A stretch of DNA of 64,000 bases from Trichococcus paludicola (GCF_003052295.1 NZ_QBLC01000002.1:310001-374000); one strand, 5' to 3'. Counted from the stretch's first letter, positions 6,780 through 18,546 are shown. Notes: generated by a model from the sequence alone, not told the origin. Translations and numbers: made by a program.

Positions 6780-8603
6780 TTAATCCTCGTCCATCTTCAG
6801 AACGGCCATGAAGGCTTCTTGTGGAACTTCGACGGATCCGACTTGCTTCATGCGCTTCTTACCTTCTTTTTGTTTATCCAGTAATTTACGCTTACGGGAA
6901 ATATCCCCGCCGTAACATTTAGCCAGTACGTTTTTGCGCAAAGCTTTGATGGTAGTTCGAGCTAGGATCTTGTTGCCGATCGTTGCTTGGATCGGAACTT
7001 CGAACTGTTGGCGTGGAATCAATCCGCGCAGTTTTTCTGTGATTATTTTTCCGCGCGCATAGGCGAAATCGCGATGCACGATCAAACTCAAGGCATCGAC
7101 GGCTTCCCCGTTCAAGAGGATATCCATCTTGACCAGTTTGCTTGGGCGGTAGCCGATCAATTCATAATCAAGGGAAGCGTAACCCTTCGTGCTTGATTTT
7201 AATCTGTCGAAGAAATCAAAGATGATTTCTGACAGGGGCATTTCATAGACGACATTGACGCGGAAATCATCCAAATAATCCATCGTAATGAAATTGCCGC
7301 GTTTCTTCTGAGCGATATCCATGACGGCACCGACATAATCATTCGGCACCATTATGCTTGCTTTGACATACGGTTCTTCGATGCTTTCGATGGTTGTCGC
7401 ATCGGGCATTTCCGAAGGGTTGTCGATTTCCAAAAATTCGCCATCGGTTTTGTTGACGCGATAAATAACAGATGGAGCCGTCGTGATGATATCCAAATCG
7501 AATTCGCGTTCGATCCGTTCCTGGATGACGTCCATGTGCAGCATGCCCAAAAATCCGGTACGGAAACCGAAGCCGAGTGCTTGCGAAGATTCCGCCTCAA
7601 ACTGCAAGGACGCATCGTTCAATTGAAGTTTTTCCAAAGCTTCGCGCAAGTCATTGAAGTCCGATGCATCAACTGGGTAAATACCACAGTATACCATCGG
7701 GTTCATTTTGCGGTAGCCGGCCAAAGCTTCGCTGGCAGGATTGTTCGCCAACGTAACCGTGTCGCCGACCTGTGTATCTTGGATCGTTTTGATGCCAGCA
7801 GTCAAATAGCCGACGTCCCCGACCATCAAAAAGTCGCGTTTGATCGGTTTCGGAGAGAAAATCCCTACTTCGATGACTTCATACTCTTTGCCGTTAGCCA
7901 TGAATCTGATCATGTCGCCTGGGCGGACAACGCCATTTTTGATCCGGATATTCAGTACGACTCCCCGGTATGGGTCATAGATCGAGTCAAAAACCAAGGC
8001 TTGCAAAGGTGCTTCCAGATCACCTTCCGGAGCCGGGATTTTTGCGACGATCTGTTCCAGCAGCTCAGGGATGCCCAAGCCGATTTTCGCGCTCGCCAAA
8101 ACCGCATCGCTGGCATCGATCCCGATGACATCCTCAACCTCAGCCCTGACGCGTTCAGGATCTGCGGCAGGCAAATCGATCTTGTTGATGACAGGCACAA
8201 TTTCCAGGTTGTTGTCCAAAGCCAAATAAACGTTGGCGAGGGTCTGGGCTTCGACCCCTTGCGCCGCATCCACTACCAGAATGGCCCCTTCGCAGGCTGC
8301 CAAACTGCGGGATACTTCATACGTAAAGTCGACGTGTCCCGGTGTGTCGATCAGATGGAAGATGTAATCTTCTCCGTCTTCGGCCCTGTAAGTCAATTCG
8401 ACGGCGTTTAGTTTTATGGTGATGCCTCGTTCTCTCTCGAGGTCCATGGAATCCAATAATTGTGCTTGCATGTCACGATCGGCGACTGTATCAGTCATTT
8501 GGAGGATTCTATCCGCCAATGTAGATTTCCCATGGTCAATATGGGCAATGATGGAAAAATTTCTGATCCTCTTTTGTCGTTGCTTCATCTCTTCTAAGTT
8601 CAT
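6780..8603 (-). CDS. lepA: Elongation factor 4 (LepA), ribosomal back-translocase
   Basis: Translational GTPase of 607 residues that rescues stalled or mistranslocated ribosomes. The G domain is N-terminal: AHIDHGKST (P-loop, about residues 20-28), DTPGHVDF (G3) and NKIDLP (G4). EF-G-like domains II, III and V follow, then the LepA-specific C-terminal domain with the basic end ([20 protein letters not shown]). Length is normal. Monocistronic, with its own promoter (8647-8675) and terminator. The ribosome site before the ATG at 8603 is poor (GTGAGC). Confidence 0.97.
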   Translation of the reverse strand: MNLEEMKQRQKRIRNFSIIAHIDHGKSTLADRILQMTDTVADRDMQAQLLDSMDLERERGITIKLNAVELTYRAEDGEDYIFHLIDTPGHVDFTYEVSRSLAACEGAILVVDAAQGVEAQTLANVYLALDNNLEIVPVINKIDLPAADPERVRAEVEDVIGIDASDAVLASAKIGLGIPELLEQIVAKIPAPEGDLEAPLQALVFDSIYDPYRGVVLNIRIKNGVVRPGDMIRFMANGKEYEVIEVGIFSPKPIKRDFLMVGDVGYLTAGIKTIQDTQVGDTVTLANNPASEALAGYRKMNPMVYCGIYPVDASDFNDLREALEKLQLNDASLQFEAESSQALGFGFRTGFLGMLHMDVIQERIEREFDLDIITTAPSVIYRVNKTDGEFLEIDNPSEMPDATTIESIEEPYVKASIMVPNDYVGAVMDIAQKKRGNFITMDYLDDFRVNVVYEMPLSEIIFDFFDRLKSSTKGYASLDYELIGYRPSKLVKMDILLNGEAVDALSLIVHRDFAYARGKIITEKLRGLIPRQQFEVPIQATIGNKILARTTIKALRKNVLAKCYGGDISRKRKLLDKQKEGKKRMKQVGSVEVPQEAFMAVLKMDED

Positions 8604-8646
8604 TATCGTTGCTCACTTTCTCTGACGTCCATTCGTTCACTTGGAA

Positions 8647-8675
8647 ATTATACCAATCTAAAGCCTTTCTGACAA
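8647..8675 (-). promoter_or_regulatory. Promoter of lepA
   Basis: TTGTCA (8670-8675) and TATAAT (8647-8652) on the minus strand with 17-bp spacing, plus a TGn extension before the -10 box. Confidence 0.8.
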
Positions 8676-8731
8676 GATGCCGCCTCAGATTAGCAAGCCT
8701 TTCTCGCTTTTGTTTGGCTGATAAGCGGAAA

Positions 8732-8763
8732 AAAGAATCCGGAGGCTTCCCACCGGATTCTTT
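8732..8763 (-). terminator. Terminator of pckA
   Basis: Perfect 11-bp stem (AAAGAATCCGG with CCGGATTCTTT), 10-nt loop, then a T run on the minus strand. It begins 11 nt after the pckA stop. Confidence 0.9.
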
Positions 8764-8774
8764 CCTATTGAAAC

Positions 8775-10421
8775 TTAAAAAGCATCAATGATATTTTGCA
8801 ATGCTTGGATGGATTCATCAGGCAGCGGCATACTCGGATGGGCAGCATTGAATTCTTCCAAGAAATCTTCCCGCAGCTGCATGCGTCTTCTCACCAACTT
8901 CGTATAGTCTTTGTCTTCAAAATCGGGATTGAAGCCTTCCACCGGCAGATAGCTGAGATGCGGTGCAGCACCGAATGGCACGAATGATGCTGTCCCTTCA
9001 ACGACACTTTCGATGACGCCTAAAGACACTTCCTTCGGTATTTTTTTACCCATGAAAAATCCAGTATTGATGATGTAGCAGTCGACATCTTCGTGAGCCA
9101 ACAATTCTTTGAAGCCGGCATAATCCTCAACCAACGGATAGACCCGGAACGGATTTGCGAATGGTTCGATGACCAGTGTATCGGTCGACTCGCCTTTCTT
9201 CAGCGTTTCCGCAGTCGTGCGTTTCGTAGCCAACGTCGTGCCGAATGTTGCCGCCAAGACCGCTTCGTCCACTTTGACCAAAGGCGGCAAGGCATCGTCC
9301 TTCATGATCCAGTAGACAGCATTGATCGGCTCTTCGAACTTATCCACGCGGTTCGGAGTGGAATAACGTGATTTTACCGTACGTCCGTTGCCGTTGCGGA
9401 TATCCTCGGTGACCAGCACAATTTTGCCGTCATGATCCTTCGTCACGCCAACATTCTGGACAGTCACGAAATAGTTCTGTTCAGGATGATCAGCGGGGTA
9501 ATCCTGGGTCTTATCGTAATAGGAAGGTTCCAAAGCGATGGAGGAGCCATCCGTCAAATCGATCAGGAAGGCATCATCATGCAGCACTTTGACTTCATAT
9601 TTGTTGTCGTGCTTCGAATGGGTCAGAGTCGATTTGCCCGACCCCGAAAGCCCGAAGAAGGAAGCGACATAGGAACCGCCATCATGCAAGCGGAAGTGTT
9701 TTTGTCCGCCATGGCAAGCAACGTAGCCATTGCGATGACCCGTTCCCCAAGCCAGCGTCAGTGTGCCTTTTTTAAACTCTCCGAAATATTGCATTCCAAG
9801 GATGCAGGCCACGTTTTTATCAGGCTCGAACACAGCCACACCCAGCGGATAATCCGGATGGCGCCAGTCGGGATCCGTATAGATGTAAATGTCGCCTTCG
9901 TTGTATGCTTTCGAATGGGCATACATTTCCTGATATTCCGGGCTGTCCCACTGGAAGTTCAATAGCCAGGAGTAAAGATTGTTTTCGTTTCCTTCGGGAA
10001 AAGCGATATGCGCCTTGATGATGAAATCTTTATCCAAACCTACATACCCTGTCGCTTTATAATAATGGCGCAGTCTGTTCTGATAAATGACATCCATGAT
10101 GATGGCTTGAAGTTTTTCGTCCTCTTCCTTGTTCTCTCCGATGATCCGTTTGGCGCGGGCAGTACGGCCGATGATTCTGCCGCCGTTTTCGACAAGTATC
10201 TTGGCATCTTCCGGCAATCCCAATTCTTTTGCATGGAGCACAGGCAAGTCGGTCACGACCACACCTTCAGCGTTCAGTGCGAGTTCATAGGCTTCCGTCA
10301 TGTCCGTGACTTCCTGCATGTTTTTGCCATAAAAAGCTGTTTCGACCGTTGTCCGGAATTTCGTAAGTAAAGGGTTGGACTTCTTTAATTCGGATCTATT
10401 GAACGATTCTATAGTAGCCAT
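8775..10421 (-). CDS. pckA: Phosphoenolpyruvate carboxykinase (ATP-type family), divergent form
   Basis: Interconverts oxaloacetate + ATP and PEP + CO2 + ADP. It is 548 residues, somewhat longer than the usual enzyme of about 525-540. The P-loop is GLSGSGKS (257-264) instead of the usual GLSGTGKT, and the second kinase motif is HDDAFLIDL (281-289). It resembles the PckA variant seen in lactic acid bacteria more than the Bacillus or E. coli enzyme. The ATG has AGAGG upstream. The promoter carries a cre-like palindrome over its -35 region, so repression by CcpA on glucose is likely. It is followed by its own terminator. Confidence 0.88.
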   Translation of the reverse strand: MATIESFNRSELKKSNPLLTKFRTTVETAFYGKNMQEVTDMTEAYELALNAEGVVVTDLPVLHAKELGLPEDAKILVENGGRIIGRTARAKRIIGENKEEDEKLQAIIMDVIYQNRLRHYYKATGYVGLDKDFIIKAHIAFPEGNENNLYSWLLNFQWDSPEYQEMYAHSKAYNEGDIYIYTDPDWRHPDYPLGVAVFEPDKNVACILGMQYFGEFKKGTLTLAWGTGHRNGYVACHGGQKHFRLHDGGSYVASFFGLSGSGKSTLTHSKHDNKYEVKVLHDDAFLIDLTDGSSIALEPSYYDKTQDYPADHPEQNYFVTVQNVGVTKDHDGKIVLVTEDIRNGNGRTVKSRYSTPNRVDKFEEPINAVYWIMKDDALPPLVKVDEAVLAATFGTTLATKRTTAETLKKGESTDTLVIEPFANPFRVYPLVEDYAGFKELLAHEDVDCYIINTGFFMGKKIPKEVSLGVIESVVEGTASFVPFGAAPHLSYLPVEGFNPDFEDKDYTKLVRRRMQLREDFLEEFNAAHPSMPLPDESIQALQNIIDAF

Positions 10422-10450
10422 TTACGTCACCTCTTTTATTTGATAATTCC

Positions 10451-10478
10451 ATTATAATCCTATTTTTGTAAAATGTAA
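10451..10478 (-). promoter_or_regulatory. Promoter of pckA
   Basis: On the minus strand TTACAT (10473-10478) and TATAAT (10451-10456) with 16-bp spacing. The -35 hexamer is part of the cre-like palindrome. Confidence 0.65.
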
Positions 10479-10487
10479 CCCCTTACA
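10474..10487 (-). promoter_or_regulatory. cre-like CcpA operator of pckA
   Basis: TGTAAGGGGTTACA fits the consensus TGWAANCGNTNWCA at every defined position but one (G instead of C in the centre). It is flanked by one more complementary A/T pair. It overlaps the -35 element, a position suited to catabolite repression of a gluconeogenic gene. Confidence 0.6.
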
Positions 10488-10585
10488 TCCCGGAATTAGC
10501 GAATATTTATTCTTTTTCTATAAAAAAAGTGTTGTTTATCCTCATGTTCGTTACAAAAACTCTAACAGAATAGTCCAGGGACAAA

Positions 10586-10628
10586 AAAAGAACCGGTGCT
10601 TGGCTGTTTCCAACACACCGGTTCTTTT
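10586..10628 (-). terminator. Terminator of the hrcA-grpE-dnaK-dnaJ operon
   Basis: A perfect 13-bp stem (AAAAGAACCGGTG with its complement), 17-nt loop and T run on the minus strand, just after the dnaJ stop. Confidence 0.92.
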
Positions 10629-10635
10629 GGCTTAT

Positions 10636-11781
10636 TTATTTTTTATTTTTGAAGGCGTCCTTCACTTTATCAAAAAAATTGGCGTCATCTTCCACCAACG
10701 TATCGCCGCCTGCTGCTGCGAATGCGCGGATTGCCTCTCTTTGCTTCTCGCTAAGGTTCTTCGGTGTGACGACAGTAACTTTGACGTGCTGATCACCGTT
10801 TCCGGTTCCACGCAAGCGTGGCGCCCCTTTGCCTTTCAGACGGAAATTCGTGCCCGTTTGTGTCCCGGCAGGAATCTTCAACTTAACTTTGCCATGCACA
10901 GTCGGCACTTCAATCTCATCACCCAAAGCTGCTTGGGCGAAGCTGATCGGAAGCGTGTAATGGATCTCGGTCCCTTCGCGATCGAAAATATCGCTTGGTT
11001 CCACTTGGAAAACGACATAGAGGTCACCATACGGGCCGCCATTGCTGCCGACTTCGCCTTGGCCGTTCAAGCGCATCTGTTGTCCATCGTCGACACCTGG
11101 AGGGATTGTCACTGCCACAGAGTGATCAGTTTCGACATGCCCACGTCCGTAACACGTAGTACATTTATCCGTGATTTCCTTACCTGTTCCGCTGCAGACA
11201 TCACAGACTGCTTGCGTCATTACGCGGCCAAAAGGCGTATTCCTTTCGACACCGACAGCTCCTGAACCATGACATTTCGAACACGTTTTCGGTTGCGTGC
11301 CCGGTTTTGCGCCGGAACCACTACAGGTTTTACATTCTTCATCACGTTTGTAACGGATGGTTTCTTTCTTCCCGAAAATCGCTTCTTCAAATGTGAGGTG
11401 GATACGGTACTGTAGATCAGAGCCTTGACGGGGGGCATTCGGATTTCTGCCGCGACCACCGCCTCCGCCTCCGAAAAAGGAATCAAAGATATCTTCAAAA
11501 CCGCCCGAGAAGCCGCCGAAGCCACCGCCACCATAACCGCCGCCTGCGCCAAAATTGGGATCGGTGCTGGCATGGCCGTATTGGTCATAGGCTGCGCGTT
11601 TGTTGCCGTCGCTCAAGACTTCATACGCCTCTGCAAGCTCCTTGAATTTGTCTTCTGCGCCCGCTTCTTTGTTGATATCCGGGTGGAACTTCTTGGAAAG
11701 TTTCCGGTAAGCTTTTTTTATCTCATCGTCTGTGGCATCCTTCGACACACCCAAGACATCGTAATAATCTCTTTTCGCCAT
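10636..11781 (-). CDS. dnaJ: Chaperone protein DnaJ (Hsp40)
   Basis: Co-chaperone that delivers substrates to DnaK and stimulates its ATPase. It is 381 residues from the ATG at 11781, which has GGAGG 8 nt upstream (nine more in-frame codons upstream are not needed). The J domain ([23 protein letters not shown] at HPDIN) is followed by a Gly/Phe-rich linker (about 70-115). Four CxxCxGxG zinc motifs come next ([32 protein letters not shown]), then the C-terminal substrate domains. Type I DnaJ, complete. Last gene of the CIRCE operon, with a hairpin in the gap behind dnaK. Confidence 0.98.
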   Translation of the reverse strand: MAKRDYYDVLGVSKDATDDEIKKAYRKLSKKFHPDINKEAGAEDKFKELAEAYEVLSDGNKRAAYDQYGHASTDPNFGAGGGYGGGGFGGFSGGFEDIFDSFFGGGGGGRGRNPNAPRQGSDLQYRIHLTFEEAIFGKKETIRYKRDEECKTCSGSGAKPGTQPKTCSKCHGSGAVGVERNTPFGRVMTQAVCDVCSGTGKEITDKCTTCYGRGHVETDHSVAVTIPPGVDDGQQMRLNGQGEVGSNGGPYGDLYVVFQVEPSDIFDREGTEIHYTLPISFAQAALGDEIEVPTVHGKVKLKIPAGTQTGTNFRLKGKGAPRLRGTGNGDQHVKVTVVTPKNLSEKQREAIRAFAAAGGDTLVEDDANFFDKVKDAFKNKK

Positions 11782-11832
11782 TGTTTCGCCTCCATTGATT
11801 GGCTTCATCTGAACATTTTGTCTCTATACAGT

Positions 11833-11869
11833 GAGAGAAGCCAATGCAGTTATGCGTTGGCTTCCTCTC
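11833..11869 (-). other. Intercistronic hairpin between dnaK and dnaJ
   Basis: Stem of about 12 bp (GAGAGAAGCCAA with TTGGCTTCCTCTC, one bulged or mismatched position) lying 12 nt behind the dnaK stop. No T run follows on the minus strand, so it is not a classic terminator. It may protect or process the dnaK mRNA and lower dnaJ expression relative to dnaK. Confidence 0.6.
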
Positions 11870-11880
11870 GTTAGAGTTGA

Positions 11881-14285
<2,405 letters not shown>

Positions 14286-14307
14286 TTCAAAATCTCCTTT
14301 GTCGTGC

Positions 14308-15342
14308 TTATTTGTTCAGATCATTCAAGCTATCAGAAAGTTCGTAACGCATAAATTTCATGATACTGATCATTTTTTGATAAGGCATATTGGTTGGCCC
14401 CAGTAATGCAATAAGGCCCTTACCGTTGCCGGCCGTGTCATAAGTAGCCGTAATCAAGCTAAAATTATGCAGCAGCTCATTGTTCAATTCCGTTCCAATC
14501 TTGACGCCGACGCCATCATTGGGGTTTGAAAAAAGCGCATGGATGTCCGGAGACCCATTCAGCATACTTAAAATGGCTTTGACTTTATTCTTGTCCATCG
14601 TCGCATCCAAATGGTTCAGAAGATTCATGCTGCCGCCTACATGGAAGCGGTCATGCTCCAACTTCGCAACGATGTCATTGAAGATCGCTGTGAAATCGAT
14701 TTTTGCATCGACGTACTTCCGGATAATCACCGGAATGTCCGTTTGCAGTTTAATGAATACTTCCTGCAGTGTGCGGCCTACCAGTTCCTGATTGAAGATG
14801 TTGACGATTTTTTCTATCTCAGAGGCTGAGAAGCCCGGCGAAACAGAAAAAATCTGATTTTCCACATGTCCTTTATCAGTCACCAATATGGCCATCACAT
14901 GCCCTTCATTGAGTGCGACCAATCGGAACCCCGTCAATCGGCTGTCCTTTGTTTCAGGCCCGATTGCCAAAGCAGTGTAGTTCGTCAAAAAAGACAGCAT
15001 TTCAGCTGATTTTTCGACAACCTGCTGCACTTCCTGGTAAGGATTCTGAAAACCATGCTTAATCGTCTGTTTGACGTCGTCAGCGACTTCTTCGCTTTCT
15101 TTTCCCAATAGTTGATCGACATAGTAACGGTAGCCTTGGATGGACGGTATCCTGCCGGATGAAGAATGCATTTTTTCCAAGAAGCCCAGTTCTTCGATCC
15201 GCATCATTTCGTTACGGATGGTGGCGGAACTCAAGGACAAAGCAGATTCCTTAAGAAGCGTCTTCGAACCGATTGGCTCCTCGAATTCGATGTAATGCCT
15301 GACAATTAAATCCAAAATTAGCAACTGTCTTTCTGTTAACAA
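14308..15342 (-). CDS. hrcA: Heat-inducible transcription repressor HrcA
   Basis: Repressor that binds CIRCE and needs GroEL for full activity. It is 344 residues from the TTG at 15340-15342. The frame reaches a GTG at 15351, but that codon overlaps the GAGG ribosome site, while TTG lies 8 nt behind it and gives MLTERQLLILDLIV, the family N-terminus. The N-terminal winged helix contains SSATIRNEMMRIEELGFL; the C-terminal GAF-like dimerisation domain ends near YELSDSLNDLNK. First gene of the operon and autoregulated through the CIRCE element just upstream. Confidence 0.96.
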   Translation of the reverse strand: MLTERQLLILDLIVRHYIEFEEPIGSKTLLKESALSLSSATIRNEMMRIEELGFLEKMHSSSGRIPSIQGYRYYVDQLLGKESEEVADDVKQTIKHGFQNPYQEVQQVVEKSAEMLSFLTNYTALAIGPETKDSRLTGFRLVALNEGHVMAILVTDKGHVENQIFSVSPGFSASEIEKIVNIFNQELVGRTLQEVFIKLQTDIPVIIRKYVDAKIDFTAIFNDIVAKLEHDRFHVGGSMNLLNHLDATMDKNKVKAILSMLNGSPDIHALFSNPNDGVGVKIGTELNNELLHNFSLITATYDTAGNGKGLIALLGPTNMPYQKMISIMKFMRYELSDSLNDLNK

Positions 15343-15357
15343 GATTTTCACCTCACT

Positions 15358-15384
15358 TTAGCACTTGACTACAATGAGTGCTAA
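15358..15384 (-). promoter_or_regulatory. CIRCE operator (HrcA binding site)
   Basis: TTAGCACTT-N9-GAGTGCTAA on the plus strand, i.e. the CIRCE inverted repeat TTAGCACTC-N9-GAGTGCTAA with one mismatch. It lies between the promoter and the hrcA ribosome site. Confidence 0.97.
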
Positions 15385-15393
15385 CCATAAATA

Positions 15394-15422
15394 AATTTAT
15401 CACGGGTTACAGGCTTTGTCAA
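15394..15422 (-). promoter_or_regulatory. Promoter of the hrcA operon
   Basis: TTGACA (15417-15422) and TAAATT (15394-15399) on the minus strand with 17-bp spacing, directly upstream of CIRCE. Confidence 0.88.
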
Positions 15423-15478
15423 CGGAATACAATCATTTTTCATAACATTCTGGGCATCCCACTCGGATCGAACGCATT

Positions 15479-16609
15479 TCACATCAAGAAAGAACGGAAT
15501 ACTTCGTTGCCGAGGAAAACACCTCTTTGGGTCAATCGGATCCTGTCGCCATCGACCCGAAGCAGGCCATCCGCAACCAAATCAGAAACGACAGCAGCAT
15601 ACTGATCCAACAGCGGGGTTTGGAATTTATCTGCAAAATGTTTTTGGCTGACGCCCACCATCGTGCGCAGTCCCAGAATCATTTCTTCTTCCATCTGTTC
15701 CTGTTTCGACAACTGCTGCTGACGGATGATTGGCAAGCTATTTTCGCGCAAAGGCGCCAGATACTGCTGGATCGGTCCATGATTGTGGTAACGGATACCA
15801 TCGATATAGCCATGCGCTCCAGCCCCAAAACCGAAATAGGATTCATTTTTCCAATAAGTGAGATTATGTTGGGATTCATAACCCGGCAATGCAAAGTTGG
15901 AGATTTCATATTGATTTCTTCCGTTTTTTGACATCGTCTCGATAGCCAAAGCATACATATCGGCCTCTGTGTCCTCCGAAGGCAACGGCAATTTCCCTTG
16001 ACGCATCAAGTTATAAAACACCGTCTTGTTCTCAAGGATCAAGGCATAGATGGAGTAATGCGGCAGATCCAATTCCAAGGCTTTTTTCAGACTATCTTCA
16101 AAATCGGCCATCGTTTGGTTTGGCAGGCGGAAGATCAGATCAATGGTCATGTTTTCGAATCCGGCTCTGCGGGCATCGGCCACAGAAGTGTATACCTGCT
16201 CGGCAGTGTGGATGCGGCCGATTTTTTTCAGGATATTGTTATTGAACGATTGGACCCCCATGCTCAAACGGTTGACCCCATAATCGCGCATGATCTTCAA
16301 CTTTTCGAACGAAATACTTTCCGGATTGGCTTCCATCGTAAACTCGGCGCCCTTCGGCAAGGAATAGGTGCTGCGGATTCCGTTCAAAAGCTTCTCCAGT
16401 TGGCGCTCGTTCAGAGTCGTTGGTGTGCCGCCGCCGATATAGAAAGTGCTGATCTCTTCTTGAGGATGCAGTTTCTTCGATAACTGCATCTCCTTGATCA
16501 ATGCATCCACGTATTCGTCAACCGGCTGTCCTTCCAAGAACACCTTATTGAAATCGCAATAGAAGCAGATATGTTCGCAGAAAGGGATGTGCAAATAAGC
16601 CGCTGCCAT
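15479..16609 (-). CDS. hemW: Radical SAM heme chaperone HemW (HemN-like)
   Basis: Radical SAM protein of 376 residues related to oxygen-independent coproporphyrinogen oxidase but of the shorter HemW type, thought to bind heme and insert it into proteins. The [4Fe-4S] motif CxxxCxxC is C11-C15-C18 (HIPFCEHICFYCDF), followed by the GGGTPT motif. The C-terminus carries the HemN-type domain (YEISNFA, GFGAGAHGY). Its ATG follows the ribF stop directly (TAAATG), so translation is coupled. Older annotations often call it coproporphyrinogen oxidase; the shorter N-terminus favours HemW. Confidence 0.93.
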   Translation of the reverse strand: MAAAYLHIPFCEHICFYCDFNKVFLEGQPVDEYVDALIKEMQLSKKLHPQEEISTFYIGGGTPTTLNERQLEKLLNGIRSTYSLPKGAEFTMEANPESISFEKLKIMRDYGVNRLSMGVQSFNNNILKKIGRIHTAEQVYTSVADARRAGFENMTIDLIFRLPNQTMADFEDSLKKALELDLPHYSIYALILENKTVFYNLMRQGKLPLPSEDTEADMYALAIETMSKNGRNQYEISNFALPGYESQHNLTYWKNESYFGFGAGAHGYIDGIRYHNHGPIQQYLAPLRENSLPIIRQQQLSKQEQMEEEMILGLRTMVGVSQKHFADKFQTPLLDQYAAVVSDLVADGLLRVDGDRIRLTQRGVFLGNEVFRSFLM

Positions 16610-17572
16610 TTAGAGGGTCACCTCGTTCAATGGGTGATCCTGAAAATAGGCAATCGTATCCGCTTCATCACTTTTAAGTTGCGCAATCAGCTGGTCGACG
16701 CCGGAAAATTTTATCTCGCTGCGGATAAAATGGTGCCATCTGACGGTTACTTCTTCACCGTAAATCATTTTGTCGAAGTCCAGTATATATACTTCCACGG
16801 TTTTGTCGCGTCCAGCTTCAAAAGTGATGTTGTGCCCGATCGAAGCCGTGCCGCGATGCCAGATTCCGTTCACTCTGATGCTTACGATGTAAACGCCATT
16901 CCTTGGCAAGCGTGTGTGTTTTTCGGTTTGGATATTAGCAGTCGGGAAACCAAGTAGCCTGCCCCGCGCATCGCCATGAATGACCGTGCCGTCAATCTGA
17001 TAGATATAGCCTAAATAAGCATTCGCTTTTTTCATGTTTCCTTCAGCTAATGCTTCCCGGATGTGCGTGGAACTGATTTTTTCGGCTTCGTCCTTCAATT
17101 CGGCGACTTCGATGACTTCGAAACGACCTTTGGCATAGTTCACTAATTGCTTCATATCCGCAATTTCTCTGGGTCCATAGGTATAATCGAAGCCGGCAAC
17201 GACTGCAACAGCATGTAGGCCGCTGATGTATTGGTCGACAAATTCCTGCGGTCTCAAAGAGGCAAACGCAGATGTGAATGAGATGACGAAGAAATAATCA
17301 ACGCCTAGGTTCTCGAATATTTCGGCTTTGCGGTTGACGGTCGATAAATATTGCATCGTTTCTGGGTTCATCTTCTGGAAAACGATGCTCGGGTGATGAT
17401 TGAAGCTCATGACGGCAAGTTTGAGGTTCTTCTTTTCGGCAACTTCCTTTGCGCGTTTGATCACTTCTTGATGCCCTCTGTGAACGCCGTCAAAGTATCC
17501 CAATGCCAATACCACTTGCTCATCGGGTATCAGTTTTTGGTCATAGGGATGATGTATATGCATTATTTCCAT
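16610..17572 (-). CDS. ribF: Bifunctional riboflavin kinase / FAD synthetase
   Basis: Converts riboflavin to FMN and FMN to FAD. It is 320 residues from the ATG at 17572 (GGAG 11 nt upstream). The frame continues 68 codons upstream but runs over the 3' part of truB in another phase, so it is not coding. The N-terminal nucleotidyltransferase domain has ALGYFDGVHRGHQ, and ISSTHIREAL precedes the kinase domain with GRLLGFPTANI and the NGVY segment. Middle gene of truB-ribF-hemW. It works with the riboflavin importer RibU encoded at 55 kb. Confidence 0.96.
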   Translation of the reverse strand: MEIMHIHHPYDQKLIPDEQVVLALGYFDGVHRGHQEVIKRAKEVAEKKNLKLAVMSFNHHPSIVFQKMNPETMQYLSTVNRKAEIFENLGVDYFFVISFTSAFASLRPQEFVDQYISGLHAVAVVAGFDYTYGPREIADMKQLVNYAKGRFEVIEVAELKDEAEKISSTHIREALAEGNMKKANAYLGYIYQIDGTVIHGDARGRLLGFPTANIQTEKHTRLPRNGVYIVSIRVNGIWHRGTASIGHNITFEAGRDKTVEVYILDFDKMIYGEEVTVRWHHFIRSEIKFSGVDQLIAQLKSDEADTIAYFQDHPLNEVTL

Positions 17573-17594
17573 TGCTAAGGCAACTCCTTGCTGT

Positions 17595-18506
17595 TTATGA
17601 TAGGAACATTTTTCTGGGTTTGATGAAACCGGATTTGGTTGGATGCGGTTCGTACATCGCCACAATTTTGTCCTGATAGGTGAATAAAACGGGCGCGTCC
17701 ATTGTTTCGAATGGCCCCTCTTTCGGCAGAACAGCGCCATTTTTGACCTTATCCCACAGTTCATCGTCAAGCGCAACCTGATGATACGTTCCGAATACCA
17801 AGTCGATTGGTTTCAGCCGCGCGTCAATGTCGTTGTTCGCCATTGCTTCAGCCACTTGCTGCAGCGTCAAGCAATCCTCTTTTGTGAAGGATCCGCTCAT
17901 CGTGCGCGTCAGGTTTGACATGTACGCCGGATAACCCAAAGATGCACCCAGATCGACGGCCAAAGTCCGCACATAGGTCCCTTTGCCGCAAGTGACCCGG
18001 AAGCTCCAGGACATCGTTTGTTCTTCCGCATGGTAGACGGGTTCTGAAATCCGCACGAAACTCATGACGTGGATGGTTCTTTGCGGCCTTTCGACGGTCA
18101 ACCCTTGGCGGGCGTATTCGTACAGCCTTTTTCCGTTCACCTTGACCGCGGAATACATCGGCGGAACTTGGATGCTTTCGCCTACCATGGCTTCCATCGC
18201 TGCATCGATCTCAGCCAAAGACAAGTCTTGCGCAACCGGCGCCTTCGCAATCGTTTCGCCTTGGCTGTCCTCAGTCGTTGTGGCGACTCCGATAGTGATT
18301 TCCCCTTCGTAAGCTTTGTCCGTGTCAGTCAAAAATTCGACGACTTTTGTGGCTTTTCCGATGCAGATCGGCAAAACGCCATCAACTTCCGGATCCAGTG
18401 TACCGGTATGCCCCACTTTTTTAGTTTTCAGTATTTTTCTAAGTTTGAATACGCAGTCGTGACTTGTCATGCCGCGTTCTTTCCATAAAGGTAATATTCC
18501 GTCCAT
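17595..18506 (-). CDS. truB: tRNA pseudouridine(55) synthase TruB
   Basis: Makes the universal pseudouridine 55 in the T loop of tRNAs. It is 303 residues. The catalytic aspartate is in HTGTLDPEVDG, near residue 39. Further TruB motifs are YEGEITIG and CGKGTYVRTLAVDLG. First gene of truB-ribF-hemW, 22 nt before ribF. The start ATG (MDGILPLWKERGMTSHD) is the family start. An extended -10 promoter lies at 18541-18546. Confidence 0.97.
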   Translation of the reverse strand: MDGILPLWKERGMTSHDCVFKLRKILKTKKVGHTGTLDPEVDGVLPICIGKATKVVEFLTDTDKAYEGEITIGVATTTEDSQGETIAKAPVAQDLSLAEIDAAMEAMVGESIQVPPMYSAVKVNGKRLYEYARQGLTVERPQRTIHVMSFVRISEPVYHAEEQTMSWSFRVTCGKGTYVRTLAVDLGASLGYPAYMSNLTRTMSGSFTKEDCLTLQQVAEAMANNDIDARLKPIDLVFGTYHQVALDDELWDKVKNGAVLPKEGPFETMDAPVLFTYQDKIVAMYEPHPTKSGFIKPRKMFLS

Positions 18507-18540
18507 ATGTCTGTAACCTACTTTCTTCTACAACTAACCT

Positions 18541-18546
18541 ATTATA
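18541..18546 (-). promoter_or_regulatory. Extended -10 element of the truB promoter
   Basis: TGCTATAAT on the minus strand (TATAAT revcomp at 18541-18546) with a weak -35 (TTTTCC) 17 bp upstream. Confidence 0.55.

Noticed and set aside
7536-8411. 291-codon plus-strand ORF
   Set aside because: Antisense shadow of lepA with no recognisable domain and no promoter or ribosome site.
17573-17776. N-terminal extension of the ribF frame
   Set aside because: The extra 68 codons overlap the 3' end of truB in another phase and are unlike RibF; the ATG at 17572 with its ribosome site is the family start.
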